DNA from: Biscogniauxia marginata
Lineage: Eukaryota > Ascomycota > Sordariomycetes > Xylariales > Xylariaceae
Reading direction: 5' to 3'
Assembly: GCA_022695795.1 (NCBI GenBank)
Contig: MU404087.1
Location: 124,001 to 188,000 of the forward strand
Length of the DNA stretch: 64,000 nucleotides
This document shows positions 21,654-33,905 of the stretch, in pieces. The notes under the pieces are model-generated. The model did no database searches. It was given only the letters and a program-made list of their open reading frames with translations, and was not told the DNA's origin. Position numbers and translations under genes: made by a program. Numbering within the stretch: position 1 is the first letter of the stretch; each line of letters starts with the position of its first letter.

Positions 21654-23847
21654 ATGTTCTACAGCCACGAAAGTACGTTTCATCCCCCCCCTACCACATC
21701 CACATCTGTTAACAAGATGTTCGACTCAAGTCCTGACGAGCCGTCAATATGGCGTCGCCACTATTTGGTATGTGATTACTGCTCCCGCCAGCCCCTTTTT
21801 ATGCGTGGCTTCGGTCCTGACGCCGGTTATCCAGGCTCGTCGCGACTATTGGAAACAGGACAAACGCCAAGAAAGTCACGCGGAAGGCCATACAGGAGGT
21901 CGATGTCGAAAAGGCCTGTGGGAAGATCCTTGAGCCCGGCGCCCCTATCGCGCTGCGCCTACAGGGCAACCTCCTTTTTGGCGTGTCCAAGGTATACAAT
22001 CAGCAATGCGCTTATATGCTCACCGACGCCAAGAAGATCCAGAACCACATAAACATGTTCTTTGGCCGATTCAGCGGCAATCAACTTGATCCCGACGCAG
22101 GCTTCGCTCGGTAGGTGTTTCTTCTAGCAATCCTTTGCTGGCTTATAGTCTAACTATGTGCTTCCCAAGACCAGAGAACCTTGTCATCATGAACGACCCT
22201 GACTTCGTCCCGGACATGCAGCTTCCCAAATTGGATTACGATGAGATAATGGCCGCTCAGGCAAGTCAGAAAACCTCGTCTCAGATGTCCCCTCTTCGAA
22301 GTTCTCAGCTCTCGGGATCCGGTAGTTCTGGAAAGGGCTTTCCAATCCAGCTCGACCTCGGCCGGTCGGATTCGTCTGGCCCTCGAGGTTCTCCTTTCGG
22401 CCTCGAAGGTCTCTCTCCGGCACAGAAGGCGGGCAATGAACAACTACTATTTACTCAAGAGGACGACTTCCCAGATGTGGGCGACTGGGGACTTGAGATT
22501 GACGAATTTGGAGACATCATCGAGACGGCAGATCCAGCTATTGTCCAAGACGAGCCGGAACTTCCTCCCCTACCACGTATCGGCGGTGAAGATTACGCCC
22601 TTGAAAGCGGAGAACAGAATAGCGAGAATAACAAAGTCGACGAGCAAGGCGACCTCATCATGGCGCAGGAGGAGCCGATGCCCGAAGCCGAACCCTTTCC
22701 TGAGCACCAAGACCATGCCGCCTTTCAAAATGATGAACGCCCGGTACCAGCTCGTCGAAGGCGAAGAGCTCGTGCACTGCAGGCAGATGAAGAAACTCAA
22801 CTTTCGAGGAATCTTATGCGAGATTGGCAAGACGAGTACCGGGAGAACTGCGTTACTGGCCGGAGACGCTCAATTACAGCGACTCAGGCCAAGAGAAATG
22901 CAATGCTTCTGACCTTCGGTCTCGGCCTTGGAAACATCGGCAAGAATATCGGCATCCCCGGGATGGTTCATCCCCTTGCTCTCGTCTATTCCGGCGACTC
23001 CCTCTTTACTACCATAACTGGGCTAGAAATACCCCAAACGCGCCGCGGTAGACGTCGATCTGCATCAGAAGCTATCGAGGACGATATGGAACAGGAGAAT
23101 AGACGTGTTAGGCCTCGACTTGAAGATAAAAATGTTCAACAGCAGGGGCGCAATCTTGGTCGTGATGACCCCTTTGCCGGCCAGATCCCCTCAGAGGTTG
23201 GTCGAGAGGCTGAACCGCCAATGTCAGAAGGACATCATTCGTCCGCGATGCCATGGAATCGGGGTTCGTCAGCCATGCCAGGCTCCTCCATCCGCGGAGG
23301 CCCCGGCTCTGCCCAAAAAGGTCGTGTTCTATCTAGCCCTCATCATAATCGGGGAGACTTCCAAGACATTATACGCTTCAGCGATGACATGCCCATAGGA
23401 GGTTTCGGTAGCGACCAAGACGGTTTTGATCTTGGCGCCGGTCTAGGCTCCCATAACTCATCCTTTGACGGTCTTCTCGCGCCCATGCCGGAGGGCGTAA
23501 TAACAGGAGACGGAGGGAAGAAGCCCAATACTCAGGAGCAAAATGAATACCTCCGCTTGATGCTCGATCGGGAGGGGCAGAACTTCCTCTCCTTCATCGA
23601 GGAGATGGTTCGCGGCGATAATGGTGAGCGCCGACAGGATGATGACTTTGCTATGAACCGCAAGTGGGTTGGATTCGACGACCTCTTTGTGCCCTCCGAG
23701 ACGACACGCACCACTGCCGCCCAGGCCTTTTACCACACGCTATGCCTGACTACCAAGGGCAAGATGTATGTCGAGCAGGAGGGTGCGGACTACAAGCCTT
23801 TCGGGAGCATCTGGATCGGCGCAAAGGTCACCCCCGCTGCAGTCTAA
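21654..23847 (+). CDS. REC8: Meiotic cohesin kleisin Rec8
   Basis: I read four exons: 21654-21672, 21731-21767, 21835-22110 and 22170-23847; 2010 nt, 669 residues. The first coding exon is only 19 nt. Joined, the N-terminus reads MFYSHEILTSRQYGVATIW and continues LVATIG, which is the Rec8-type Rad21/Rec8 N-terminal domain that closes the cohesin ring on Smc3. It continues through GNLLFGVSKVYNQQCAYMLTDA. The middle (about 140-560) is acidic, Ser/Gly-rich and probably disordered, where separase and kinases would act. The C-terminal winged-helix domain that binds Smc1 is seen from about 590 (LSFIEEMVRGD, FDDLFVPSETTR, AQAFYHTLCLTTKGKM). The mitotic paralogue Rad21 starts differently (MFYSETLL-type), so Rec8 is favoured. 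The gene should be expressed in meiosis. Confidence 0.9.
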
Positions 23848-24881
23848 GGGGGTATAGACATGCCCTCTACCCATATATATATAATCCCCGTCTTCATCGC
23901 TTTGGTCAATCGATATGGAACTCGTTCTTAATTGGGTAGATGGTGTCGATCTGGACTCCTTAGTTCGCTGCCACTATCAACCCCGGAGGAAGAGAACCAG
24001 AGCTGTATCCAACGGTTTGGAGTTGGTGGCGACATGATAAAACTCGCTACTCGCTCTCACTCTTTTACCTTCGGTATATGACTAGTGAACGGATGGTTGG
24101 GGCAGTGAACAAGAGGGGGGGTAGTCTAAGGAGAGGGAAACAAAACAAAACCACCGGGCTGGGGGCTTTATTCGCCCCGTGTTAATTGCTTTGGACGGAG
24201 TTCTCGGTTACAGGAAACAGGAGGCAACAATAAGGCATCCATCTATCTGCCCGTCTAGATGTTTCTCCTCTTTTCGCGTCTTTTCCTTTACCATCTCAAT
24301 ACACCTAACGGACATTGGGGAAGAGGAGAGAGGAAAGAGGAAGATAAAGGGAGGAAGGGAGGGAAACGGAAACGGAAACACGCGAATCTGGGAGTTATGG
24401 TTGATTTTTCTTCGCTTTTCTCACGAGTCATATAAGGGGGAGGAAATGGCCTTTTGACGAGGAGGGTAATTTTCCCCTATGAAGGTTACGACGGCATGAT
24501 CGATGGCCCTTAACGTGCTAGGTACCTAGGCAAGCAAAGGATTTGCTGATATATATCTCGCTTTTGATACAATTCGCGGAACGAATTATCAAGGGGACCA
24601 TGGACCCGACCATACGTGGTACGAATAAATAAATAAATAATCAGTCTCAATCTCTAATTTTTTTTTCCCGACACGCCCTTGATACCTACCTAATTAAAAG
24701 TTGCCTACCTACATAAACATTCTATATTTCTCAACGCCTTTGCTTTGACCCTCTCCATGCTTCCTTGCTTAGTGATCTCGAGAAAATAAATCTACCAGAG
24801 GTGAAAAAAAAAAAGGAAATTACATATTGGCTTGTTTTGGTGGGTTGATTAATTTTTAGCTATTTATTGCCGTCGTTGCTT
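23848..24881. other. Convergent 3' spacer between REC8 and MRS6
   Basis: Both genes end here. The region has A/T runs, a purine-rich stretch near 24315-24370 and TAGGTACCTAGG-type words near 24520. No gene or clear terminator structure. Confidence 0.6.
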
Positions 24882-26876
24882 TTAAACGTAGGCGGGATCA
24901 TCCTCGTGATCACCCACGCCCTCGCGATCCTCGAAGATCATGTAGGCCTCGAACGAGGTTTCGTCCTTCAAGATTAGCTTCCAGGCCGCCTTGACCGTGT
25001 CCAGGGGCGTGTCGTCGAACGCGAGGTTGAGAGGGGGGGACGGGAACTCGAACACCGAAGCCTTGCCGCGCGTCGAGACCAAGGGCTCGCGCGCGGTGGC
25101 CGTCTGCTCGTACTGGAGCCTATACAAGCAAGTAGGCGTTTGACCGGGAGGGGACGCGGCTTCCAGCAAGGCATCTAGGGCCGCATTGAGCCCCTGGTCT
25201 GCCTGCGGCGTGGTCAATGTGGTGAGGTAGACGACGCCTAGGAAAGTTCCATGCGAATTAGCGCGAGCCCTCTTTTCATTTGATGAGGTACGACAAGAGG
25301 GTTCAAGAGGGCGGTGCGATCAGTTTGTCAGAGGTTAGATTTCGTCAAAGCAAAGCTCAGACAATGTAGATAAGTATTCATAAGATTGATCATCATAACA
25401 CCAGGTATTGTAGCAAAAGAGTAGATATTGAAGAAACAGGTAAGACTTACTTTGGCCGACGGGACACTCTCCTGTGTCGCTAGAGTGTACAAATGCATAC
25501 ACTGGGTTGTCTGGTGCAGAGCCTTCAGTGGCTAGGAGTGAGTTGGAGGGAAACGCGACGACAGCCACCGCTGGCGTTGGTGCGCCTTCCAACACAACCT
25601 CAAATAGAGATCGAAGTGGTGCATTGATCACGGCGACCAAACGCGTGATGGCTTGCGCGTCCTTGGCAGGGTCCTGCTGAGCTGAGATCAAACTCCTTGT
25701 CTGGATCGTAACCCCATTGGAAAGGTTGACTGGAATCTCGTCACCCTCGGCGCTCTCGTCGATCTCCATGCTGGTGTCAAGCATGTAGATGCCACCGCCT
25801 ACAGCCCCGGCACGGCAAGCTACCTGAGCAATCTCCGATGAACCGCCCCATTTGGGATACACGGCACAAAAGCCGGGTCCAAACAGGTTCATAGAGGTAA
25901 GATGTCGATGGATCGTAGCCAAGCCATCCTTCACTGTCACCTTACCGTCTAAGGTCAGAGTGAGAGCAAGAATATATTTTTGTAGATCCTCATCCAATTT
26001 GAACTCGTTGCCTAGAAAGTCGGCGAGTGGCGCATCTGCTTGTTCCTGCCAGATCGGCTTCTGTTCTTCATATTCGTAGTCCACCACGAACTTGAGAAAC
26101 TTCATGAGTGATCGTTTGGATCGTACCGGTATGGACTGCGTCAGGAACACGTCCTCGCGACTGCTCGGTATGCGAGCTAGTTTCGAGTCCGACTCGGGAC
26201 CTGCTGCATTATAGACGAAGAACGAACCGACCGATAGGAACTCAACTTGGCGATAGGCTCTCGAAGAGACGAGCTGCGTTAGCAGTTTCGACCGGGTGTG
26301 GATGATTTGGGGAGCTAGGGCTAGCGAATATGCTCTCGGAAAGGAGAGACCGTGGGCCGCGGCATCCGGATGCTTCCACACGCTGGCGTGCTGGAAAATA
26401 CCTGATCGTCTAGCAGGTGGTGTTTCTTGACTTGACAGTGAGGTATCTGGGCCGGAATCTGCAACTGTGGTATCTCTCTCGACAGTATCCCCGCGCTCGG
26501 AATCGTCCTGCTTCCTTGGCTCGCCAACCGTCTCCGAGCCTTCTGTCGTCTTCACTTGGCGCGTAGCACCGGCCCCGGCCCCGGCGTGTGCGTTGGCCCA
26601 GGCCTCGGCCTCCTGAAGGCTGAAGGCCGCCTCATGCTCGCCGTAGTATTGATTAGGATCGAGATGGAGGATCCGCTTCTTCGACCGCGAGAGGGCACTT
26701 CATCGTGGGAAAAAAGCACACAATCTGAGTCAGTCAGATCGAGCCTTTCACCAGCATCTTCTGCCTTCTGGAGAGGGAGGGGGGAAGGAAGTATATCCTC
26801 ACAGAGCCAAGAGAGACTGCTGCAGACCGGTACCACAGATCACGGTATCCCAGGTCTCTTCACCTAGGGATTCCAT
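24882..26876 (-). CDS. MRS6: Rab escort protein (Rab geranylgeranyltransferase component A)
   Basis: Rab escort protein presents newly made Rab GTPases to geranylgeranyltransferase II and delivers the prenylated Rab to membranes. Three exons: 26876-26803, 26697-25451 and 25237-24882; 1677 nt, 558 residues. The start MESLGEETWDTVICGTGLQQ leads into a Rossmann-type GDI/REP fold; joined across intron 1 it continues ALSRSKKRILHLDPNQYYG. Further signatures are GLSFPRAYSLALAPQ and HTRSKLLTQLVSSRAYRQVEF, then LFGPGFCAVYPKWGGSSE and CRAGAVGGGIYML. The length and the VICGTGLQQS start distinguish it from the shorter Rab GDI. The prenylation-related partners are not in the window. SEC2, the exchange factor for a Rab, is the divergent neighbour. 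Confidence 0.9.
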
Positions 26877-29800
26877 GATGCATTGAGGGGGGAAGAAGAT
26901 TTGCTTCCTATATTTTTTTTCTTCCTGTTTTTGTCTTTGTTAGAGTAGATGAGAAGAGGCGGGAATTTGCTGAAGAAGAAAAATAGAGCTTTAGGTGGGT
27001 ACCTTTGGAGCTGCTGACAAGGTTGTTGAGGCCGCAAATTGGAAGCCGCCCGCATGATCAAAAAACCGGGCACATGATGTTCCTAAGCCGATGCTAGCTT
27101 GCGCACGGGCCACGGTTTGTTTTTGGCAGCTCCCAAGCTTTTCAAGCCTGACGATGGAAAAAAAGAACTTTCTTCTTTCCCTTCTTCAAGAATATATCCG
27201 CTTGTCAACGTCTAGCGTTTCGCTGTCTAAAATCATCTCACAGCAATGCCGGCGATAGAGTATGCCTTTCAGTAGGATTCTCACCTTACCGAGCGGTAGA
27301 AGAAAGAGTCGTCCCGTATCTACTGTCCTGGATTTTTTTTTACTGATAGGATGGTTCGAAGGGTTGATACATCTAGGTAGGTATCTCTCCAATTAGATCA
27401 GATCACATGCACGGTGAGCATTTGGATGTCATGATTTCATATGGCGTCAATCATGTTATCTTCAAGTGATAGTTTTGCATGTAATCCCTAGGATGAAGAT
27501 TATCTGTGCCGATGTGTGCTTGGTTGCTGTGAATGGCGTTCTCTCGACCTTGTGCCAAGGATGTGTCACAACATAACCTCGAGACTAGCGAAGGATCTTC
27601 GGTCTTCGTCCGCTACTATGACAGTGACGTGTACAGCAGTGTTTGTATTTGGCGATTGCAGCACATTGTTTAGTAGTAGAGTGCTATGGTGAGTTGTAAA
27701 ATGGCCTCATGATCATTTAACTCCCAGATAGATTATCCTAAGGAGCTAATACTTCCCCTTACATTAGTGTGTTCGTATACACCCAATGTCCGAGCACAAT
27801 ATCGTATGCAGAGAAGGCGATATAGTATAAGGGCCACTGGCTATGTGTTATGGAAGAGACTAAGTCGGCATACAATCAATACCTTGATACTCCTTCCACC
27901 AAGGATTTGCTTCCCGAAAGTATACCACCACTGTATGCAATTTTCCGAATCTATGACTTGACAGGTATCATGAGATAACCATGATATTGCTATATATATG
28001 AAGCTAGCGGGCCCCTACATCGGCTACCTACTGAACGCGGGATGGGTTGGCGCTGAAACTTGTGTGTTCTTTAGGCCTTTAGGTGAAGCAGCACGGTTGA
28101 ATGATTCAAGTTCTGTGAGTTGTGTTGAGTCAAAGGGGTTGACATGTGGTTTGTGACTAAGCTTGACAGGATGCACGTCTAGTAGCTCGGCTGGCCATCG
28201 ACATGGCCGTAAATACGGACGTAGGGCAAACGGTAGATCGCGGATAGCATCTTACGGCATTGGCCGCCTGTGGACCGTGCATGCAGAAAGGAAACATTGA
28301 CAGCTGCAAGGGGCAGAGGGAAAGCAACAGACGACCAGTTGTTCGTACAGACTTATTAACATGCGTGCTAAGTCTGGGGCTGGGACGCAAGGACGATTCA
28401 GATGTAGGCTTTCATCTGATACAGCCCCTTGGGGTTTTGGTGACAAGTCGCAGAGGACCAGAGCTATCTTTGAAACGTTTCGTGGTGGATGCGAGAGACA
28501 GAAATTCAATGCTCGTCCGTTCGTCAGCAGTTCTGTTACTTACATGAAGGTCATATATGCTATGCTGTATGGCATGTTGACGTGTTGCCAATTGGTAGCC
28601 GACAGCAAAGCTGCAGGCTGCCGACTCACCATATTGCTGATGCTATGGCTGATACACCATGCCGTAGTCTTAATTGCATGCCCTGCAGCAAGCAGTATTA
28701 GCAGCAGTAGCAGCAGCAGTTCATGTAGACCACCAAGACCACCTAGACCATGTACTAAGTAAGACATGTAGTTAGTGTATGTAAATTTCAGCCCGACAAG
28801 AGGAAAACCAAGAAGTACATAAACTAAAAAAAGAGGCCCCCACGACGAGTAAGTGAAACACGGTACTTGCTGGTTGCCTGCCGAAGCCTCGTCTTTGTTG
28901 GGTGACGATGGGTAGCATTATCCTTCTAGAAATGCAGGCAATAAATTTGCTGCTTACCTTGGCGAGGACGGGAAGGGCAGGTGATCAACGCTGAGAGTTG
29001 CTGGTTACGGGAGAAAAAAGTGGTTGCGGTCGATTACACGGCCTCGGTAGGGCGAGGAGAAAAGGTCAAGAGGGATGCGAGCGAAGATCAGGCGCATCGC
29101 ATCATTGACCGGCCTAGAATCATGCGCCGCCCAATTCGAGGCTCTCGTGAAGACGGTGGAAACGATAGCGGCCGAGACTAAATCGGACGAAGTACCGTAT
29201 ACTTTTGCGATGTACCCGAGACTTTCGATGATCGTTCGCTTCTTGCCGCATACGGAAAGTCGATAAGGGATCGAATGGGGGGAAATCTCCTCGCAGGTCC
29301 AACACGAACAGAGCAGCTGGTCGGCCATCCGGCCGCCGTCACGTCCTTTTCTCCTCCTCACTTACACATGTATTCATCGTCAGGTGGACAGGGTGACTGC
29401 GCCATTAAATAGTCTAGATTTCTCATTCAGTATGCATCTAAGCGCCTATTACCTGTTTGGTATTCTCCCGCTGGAGAGCGACAAGGGTTGGTCGAAGAGA
29501 GATAACAATGAAAAAGCCGCGGCCAACTAAATTTACATCCGACCAGAGCGTGATCTGGTCGACGGATCTAATCCGAGGGGATGCCTAGCGCTGACGAATA
29601 TAGTAAAGATTAGTCTCGAGAAATGTTTTCACCTTTTTTTCTTCTTCCTTTCGGCGTCTCTTCTTTCTCCTGTTTTTTTAGACCCTTTTTCCTCAAGCAA
29701 CATGACATAGCGGACATGACTGGGTGCTTGGCAAAGGGGGTCCTTCGACACACTGTATCTCAGCTCCTGTGCGTCATGCAATTTAAATAGCAAGTGCTTT

Positions 29801-31639
29801 TAGCGTTTCTACAACTCGACATTTGGTACAAGTGCACGGGCGGCCCTTGTTTTTTCTCTCGGGTCGGCTGAACACGACATAAAAATAAACCTTGGATAAA
29901 AAAGGGAATAAGGGAAACGACGAAAAAAAAGGTTACGCGATCTAAGTACTAATTTAGCAAGAGAGAAAAACCGGCCGTGGCTAAGTCACCCTAGCGAGAG
30001 TGACGGAATTGACGAAGACGGACACGGAAGAAGGTTTGTTTAAAACAAGGCCGGCCCACTGGAAACACCGATGATCGCGATTGGGTAACTCGTCGTTCGC
30101 GGGACTTGGCTGGTATTTTACCTACCCTGAATTCTGTTGTTCAACGTAATTAAATAAATCGTCAGTGCTTGCTGATGAGAGACGGAACGAACCGACAAGT
30201 TGAACAAGTAGAGGTAGCTATTCACTTTATTCCATTCAATGTTTTGTACGTCCAACGCAGTACATATGTACATATGGATATAGGTACCTCGGTACTTACA
30301 TATGCAAGGTACGCCACTACCGTCAATTTATTTTACCTACCGGAGATAGGTTAAGTGTACATTATATTTCTTTTTGGATTGTTGAGAGAACTCATTCGTT
30401 CATCCCTCCATCTATTCACTTCGAAGGGCCGAGTTTGGGTTACCATGCAATTGTCTAGCTGCAACTGACCAAGCAGCAGCCCTTTTCTTTTCAATTCATT
30501 TTTCCTTTCCTTCCCTTTTTATCTTCACTTCAGAGCCGACTAGCCTGCATACAATAGCTTAGAGGGGCACCTGTTTGATCGCCTTGCCATTAACTACTTC
30601 TTAGTACCTACCTTGCTTACTATTCACGACCCTCTCTTCAAGCAAAACTCACTATCGCCACCGTACGGCTTCTTTACTGCCTACTCTCCTTTTTCTAATT
30701 TCCTAGTCCACATTCCCTAAGTAACCTACCAACCCGCGAGTTGTCCGATACAAAGAAGAAAGAAAGAAAGAAAAAAAAGAGCCATAGCAGAAAGGACGAA
30801 AAGAAAGGAAACATCACATCACCAAGTGAACCTGGCCGAGGCCCCTGTCATCTCACGACATACAAGTCCCCCCAGCTTATCAACGTCACCCGAGGTCGTG
30901 GCAAGCCAGTCCAAGCCGGTCTAGCCTACAGTATCTAGAATTAGGAAGCGCTAAACCTCGATCCTGGAAGACTAAGGTAGCGCTACTTCTCAGCCCCCTG
31001 CGCGGTACTCCCACATCCTTTGCGCCTCTCGCGAGTCTTGAGCCGTTTATCTCCCCATGTCACTACGTCCCTTCGCAAGCGCTTAAGCCTGTCATTCGCC
31101 GCAGACTTCTCCGCAACCCAACGACAGGGAAGCTCGCTCCTCCACCTATTTCCACTGCTGCATATCCATCTCCATCTGCTCCATCCACCTCCTCCACCAA
31201 ATCTCTCTCTCCAGTTTATATCTCGGGAGAGTGAAAGAGAAAGAGATAGGAAATCTCTCCTGCGAGCGGGTAGGCCTGCTACATACCAATTGATAGCCGC
31301 AGGCTCGTCGACGACATTCCGCGCTAACGGCGCCACGTCCATTGGTTTTCCCTTTTTCCCATCGGCTCGCCCATAGTCGACCGTGTTCGGCATCGACTTG
31401 TCTCGGGTTCTATGACACACGTCTCACGAGTGACTCCCTACGAGAAGAACAGCATCGCCGAAAACGCTTGCACCTTGCCCATGTTCTTTGCTGCCATCCG
31501 ACGCCTCCCTTCCATAGCCGTCTAACGAAGTCTCATCTCGCCACGTCTGTCTCATTGCCTCTACTGCTGAACGAACTTACAAACGAGCTGTCGCGTTGTT
31601 TCAGGACCTTCTCGGTCCACCAGCCGTCAAGCTGGATTC
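26877..31639. other. Long spacer between MRS6 and SEC2, no supported gene
   Basis: Nearly 5 kb without a gene I can defend. The left part is MRS6 promoter. Around 28.98-29.36 kb there is a GC-richer island with frames open on both strands but no recognisable content. From about 29.6 kb the plus strand becomes CT-rich with many T runs, typical of a long fungal leader or promoter for SEC2. A short (AGC)n tract lies near 28700. Confidence 0.5.
31412..31525 (+). promoter_or_regulatory. Upstream open reading frame in the putative SEC2 leader
   Basis: An ATG at 31412 opens a 37-codon frame ending in TAA at 31523-31525, before the leader intron. If the SEC2 transcript begins upstream of it, this frame could reduce initiation at the main start. 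The transcript start is unknown. Confidence 0.3.
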
Positions 31640-31807
31640 GTAAGTCTAGTAGCTCATTTACATTCATGCCATTATTGCACTGTGTCTCATACACAATTAT
31701 ATGATTTTATTCACTCCGTCCTTTCCACGACCCGAGAAAAAACTTAGAATATCTATCTCCGATTCCTTGGGCGGTTGTCCCTGCTAACTCTACATGATGC
31801 TCTTTAG
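31640..31807 (+). other. Probable leader intron of SEC2
   Basis: GTAAGT at 31640, a GCTAAC branch site near 31782 and a CTCTTTAG acceptor ending at 31807 make a convincing fungal intron. It would remove the ATG pair at 31794/31797 and leave no in-frame ATG in the preceding exon, moving the start to 31896. Confidence 0.55.
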
Positions 31808-31895
31808 CCTCGTGCACCTCGCTGCCTGGTCGCAGCACCGGAGCGTGAGTCCTTCGCCGCAGCGTACCTTTGGCCATCTCCGATCGCTGTCGAGC

Positions 31896-33905
31896 ATGCC
31901 TCCTCCGTCTGTTTCCGCCCGGTCTAGGTCGCCAGCCAAGTCACATTCCTCGTCCAACCTAGCCGAGATGATGGTTCCGACCGAGAGTGCCTTGCTATCT
32001 ACACCTTCCAGAAAGCTGTCGTCAGCGGAGTCGCTCATGGAGGACGCGGATCATAGTACGATTCCGGATCCGAGAATACCGGCCAGTCCAGCGAACGGCC
32101 GCAGTACACCCGCCCCGCAGCATCATCCCGATCTAGACCAGGAGGTAGCTGCATTGAGCACGAAACTCATCAATGCGATAAACCACCAAACCTCGCTGGA
32201 TGACACGCTTTCCGCCACACGACAGGAGCTGTCAGCTTCGCGCGAACGAGTCGCCGAGCTGGAAGCCCTCGTCGCGCGGCAAACAGAAATCCTATCGGGC
32301 GACGTCTGGATTAGGCGCAAGACTGCCGAGAGTGAAAAGAGCAAGCTTCTCGAGCGCATTGTGGAGGAAAAGCGGCTTCGCTTGGAAGTTGAGAAGGATA
32401 AGAGGAAGATCGAGCAAGAGTTAGAAACATTGACCGTCTCGTTATTCGAAGAGGCGAATAAGATGGTTATTACCGCCAAGGAGGAGGCTAAGAGGGAACA
32501 AGAGATACTTCATCGGAAGAACGAACAACTCAAGGCGCAACTAGCCGACACGGAGGGGCTCCTCAAATCGCAGCAAGAACAGCTAGTCGAGCTTAAGCTT
32601 GTCATGGAGCAAATGACGGCCGAGCACGACGACCACAGTGGCACAACACCCTCGTCACCTGGATTTAGCAAATTCGACCCGCGAGATGACGACACCCAGA
32701 TATCTGAAGGCCCTTCGCAATCCGGGCCTATGGAACCCTATTCACCTACCTACCCAACAAACCTCCCCCATCTTGTTCATCCAGTTCTAAGAAACGATAT
32801 CAGTTCTTACGATGATTTCGTCGCTCTCATCAAGACATCAAAAAGGGCATCATCAAGCCGTGCTTCTTCGGGGTCGTATACTGGTCTTAATCCTATCCTT
32901 AGCCTTGCCAGCAGCAGTTCCATATCGGCTCCATCTAATGCTTCAACTGCTTCGCTATCAACGACGGCAACCCCGGCGTCATCCAATGTATCGCCTCAGA
33001 CACCACACACTCCTGCCTCGAGCATCAGCGGTGCTCCGCCCGTTGCCTTTGCTCCATTACCCGCTTTGAAAGAAACCAAGTTCTACAAGCGGGTTCTAGC
33101 CGAGGATATTGAACCTACCCTGCGGCTTGATACCGCACCTGGTTTATCTTGGCTTGCCCGTCGATCTGTGATCAGTGCGATGACGGAGGGATCCCTTGTT
33201 GTGGAGCCTGTGCCAACCAATAGCCCCTTCGCGTCCATAAGCAAGCCGCAGTATTATGCATGCTCGCTTTGTGGTGAAACACGAAAAGATGAGACACACC
33301 TACGCAACCATCGTTTTCGGACGAGCGAGTCGGATTCAGCCCAACGCTACCCACTGTGCAAATACTGTCTCGGCCGTGTGCGTTCTACCTGCGATTTTCT
33401 CGGGTTCTTGCGTATGGTCAAAGACGGCCATTGGCGTGCCGACGATGCCGACGCCGAGCGGGCCGCATGGGAAGAGAGTGTGAGGCTCCGAGAACAGATG
33501 TTTTGGAGTCGCATCGGAGGCGGTGTGGTACCCATGCTCCACTCAAGTCACGGTCACTCAAATAGTATCGGCGGGAGAAGTATCCGATCAAGCCATGAGG
33601 CGAGCAGAATTCTGTTCAACGAGAACAAGCTAATAACAAGTTGCGAACCATCCACTGGGTCCGACGAGTCTGCATCAACGCTAAAGCAAAAGGAGCCTTC
33701 CAAAGACGCCGAACAGCCAGGACTAGTTGTCAGCACATGTGATGAAACAGGCCTCGCCATAGCGACTATCCAGCCCAGGTCTGTTCCCGAGATAACACGC
33801 TTGACGTACGTTTCGGAACCTGAAAGCATAGAAGAGGGGATAGACCATTCCCAAAGGCTCTCTCTCACGATACCCGGCGCCTTCAACACCGAAACAGTGG
33901 TCTGA
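31896..33905 (+). CDS. SEC2: Sec2-type guanine nucleotide exchange factor for the Rab GTPase Sec4
   Basis: Sec2 activates Sec4 on secretory vesicles, driving polarised exocytosis at the hyphal tip. From the ATG at 31896 the product has 669 residues; starting at 31794 would give 703, but that ATG probably lies in an intron. The N-terminus is Ser/Pro-rich. A long coiled coil spans about 80-240 and contains the exchange-domain signature LTVSLFEEANKMVI. A Ser/Thr-rich linker follows, then a compact region at about 450-545 with paired CxxC motifs (CSLCGE, CKYC), VRSTCDFLGFLRMVKDG and VRLREQMFW. That region resembles the C-terminal domain of animal Rabin8/GRAB exchange factors and is a strong second signature. 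The tail is low complexity. Confidence 0.85.
   Translation: MPPPSVSARSRSPAKSHSSSNLAEMMVPTESALLSTPSRKLSSAESLMEDADHSTIPDPRIPASPANGRSTPAPQHHPDLDQEVAALSTKLINAINHQTSLDDTLSATRQELSASRERVAELEALVARQTEILSGDVWIRRKTAESEKSKLLERIVEEKRLRLEVEKDKRKIEQELETLTVSLFEEANKMVITAKEEAKREQEILHRKNEQLKAQLADTEGLLKSQQEQLVELKLVMEQMTAEHDDHSGTTPSSPGFSKFDPRDDDTQISEGPSQSGPMEPYSPTYPTNLPHLVHPVLRNDISSYDDFVALIKTSKRASSSRASSGSYTGLNPILSLASSSSISAPSNASTASLSTTATPASSNVSPQTPHTPASSISGAPPVAFAPLPALKETKFYKRVLAEDIEPTLRLDTAPGLSWLARRSVISAMTEGSLVVEPVPTNSPFASISKPQYYACSLCGETRKDETHLRNHRFRTSESDSAQRYPLCKYCLGRVRSTCDFLGFLRMVKDGHWRADDADAERAAWEESVRLREQMFWSRIGGGVVPMLHSSHGHSNSIGGRSIRSSHEASRILFNENKLITSCEPSTGSDESASTLKQKEPSKDAEQPGLVVSTCDETGLAIATIQPRSVPEITRLTYVSEPESIEEGIDHSQRLSLTIPGAFNTETVV

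Noticed and set aside
22436..22912. 158-codon frame inside REC8
   Set aside because: Out of phase with the kleisin frame, which is supported at both ends by family domains.
29005..29361. 118-codon minus-strand frame in the MRS6-SEC2 spacer
   Set aside because: Both strands are open in this GC-richer island and neither product resembles a known family.
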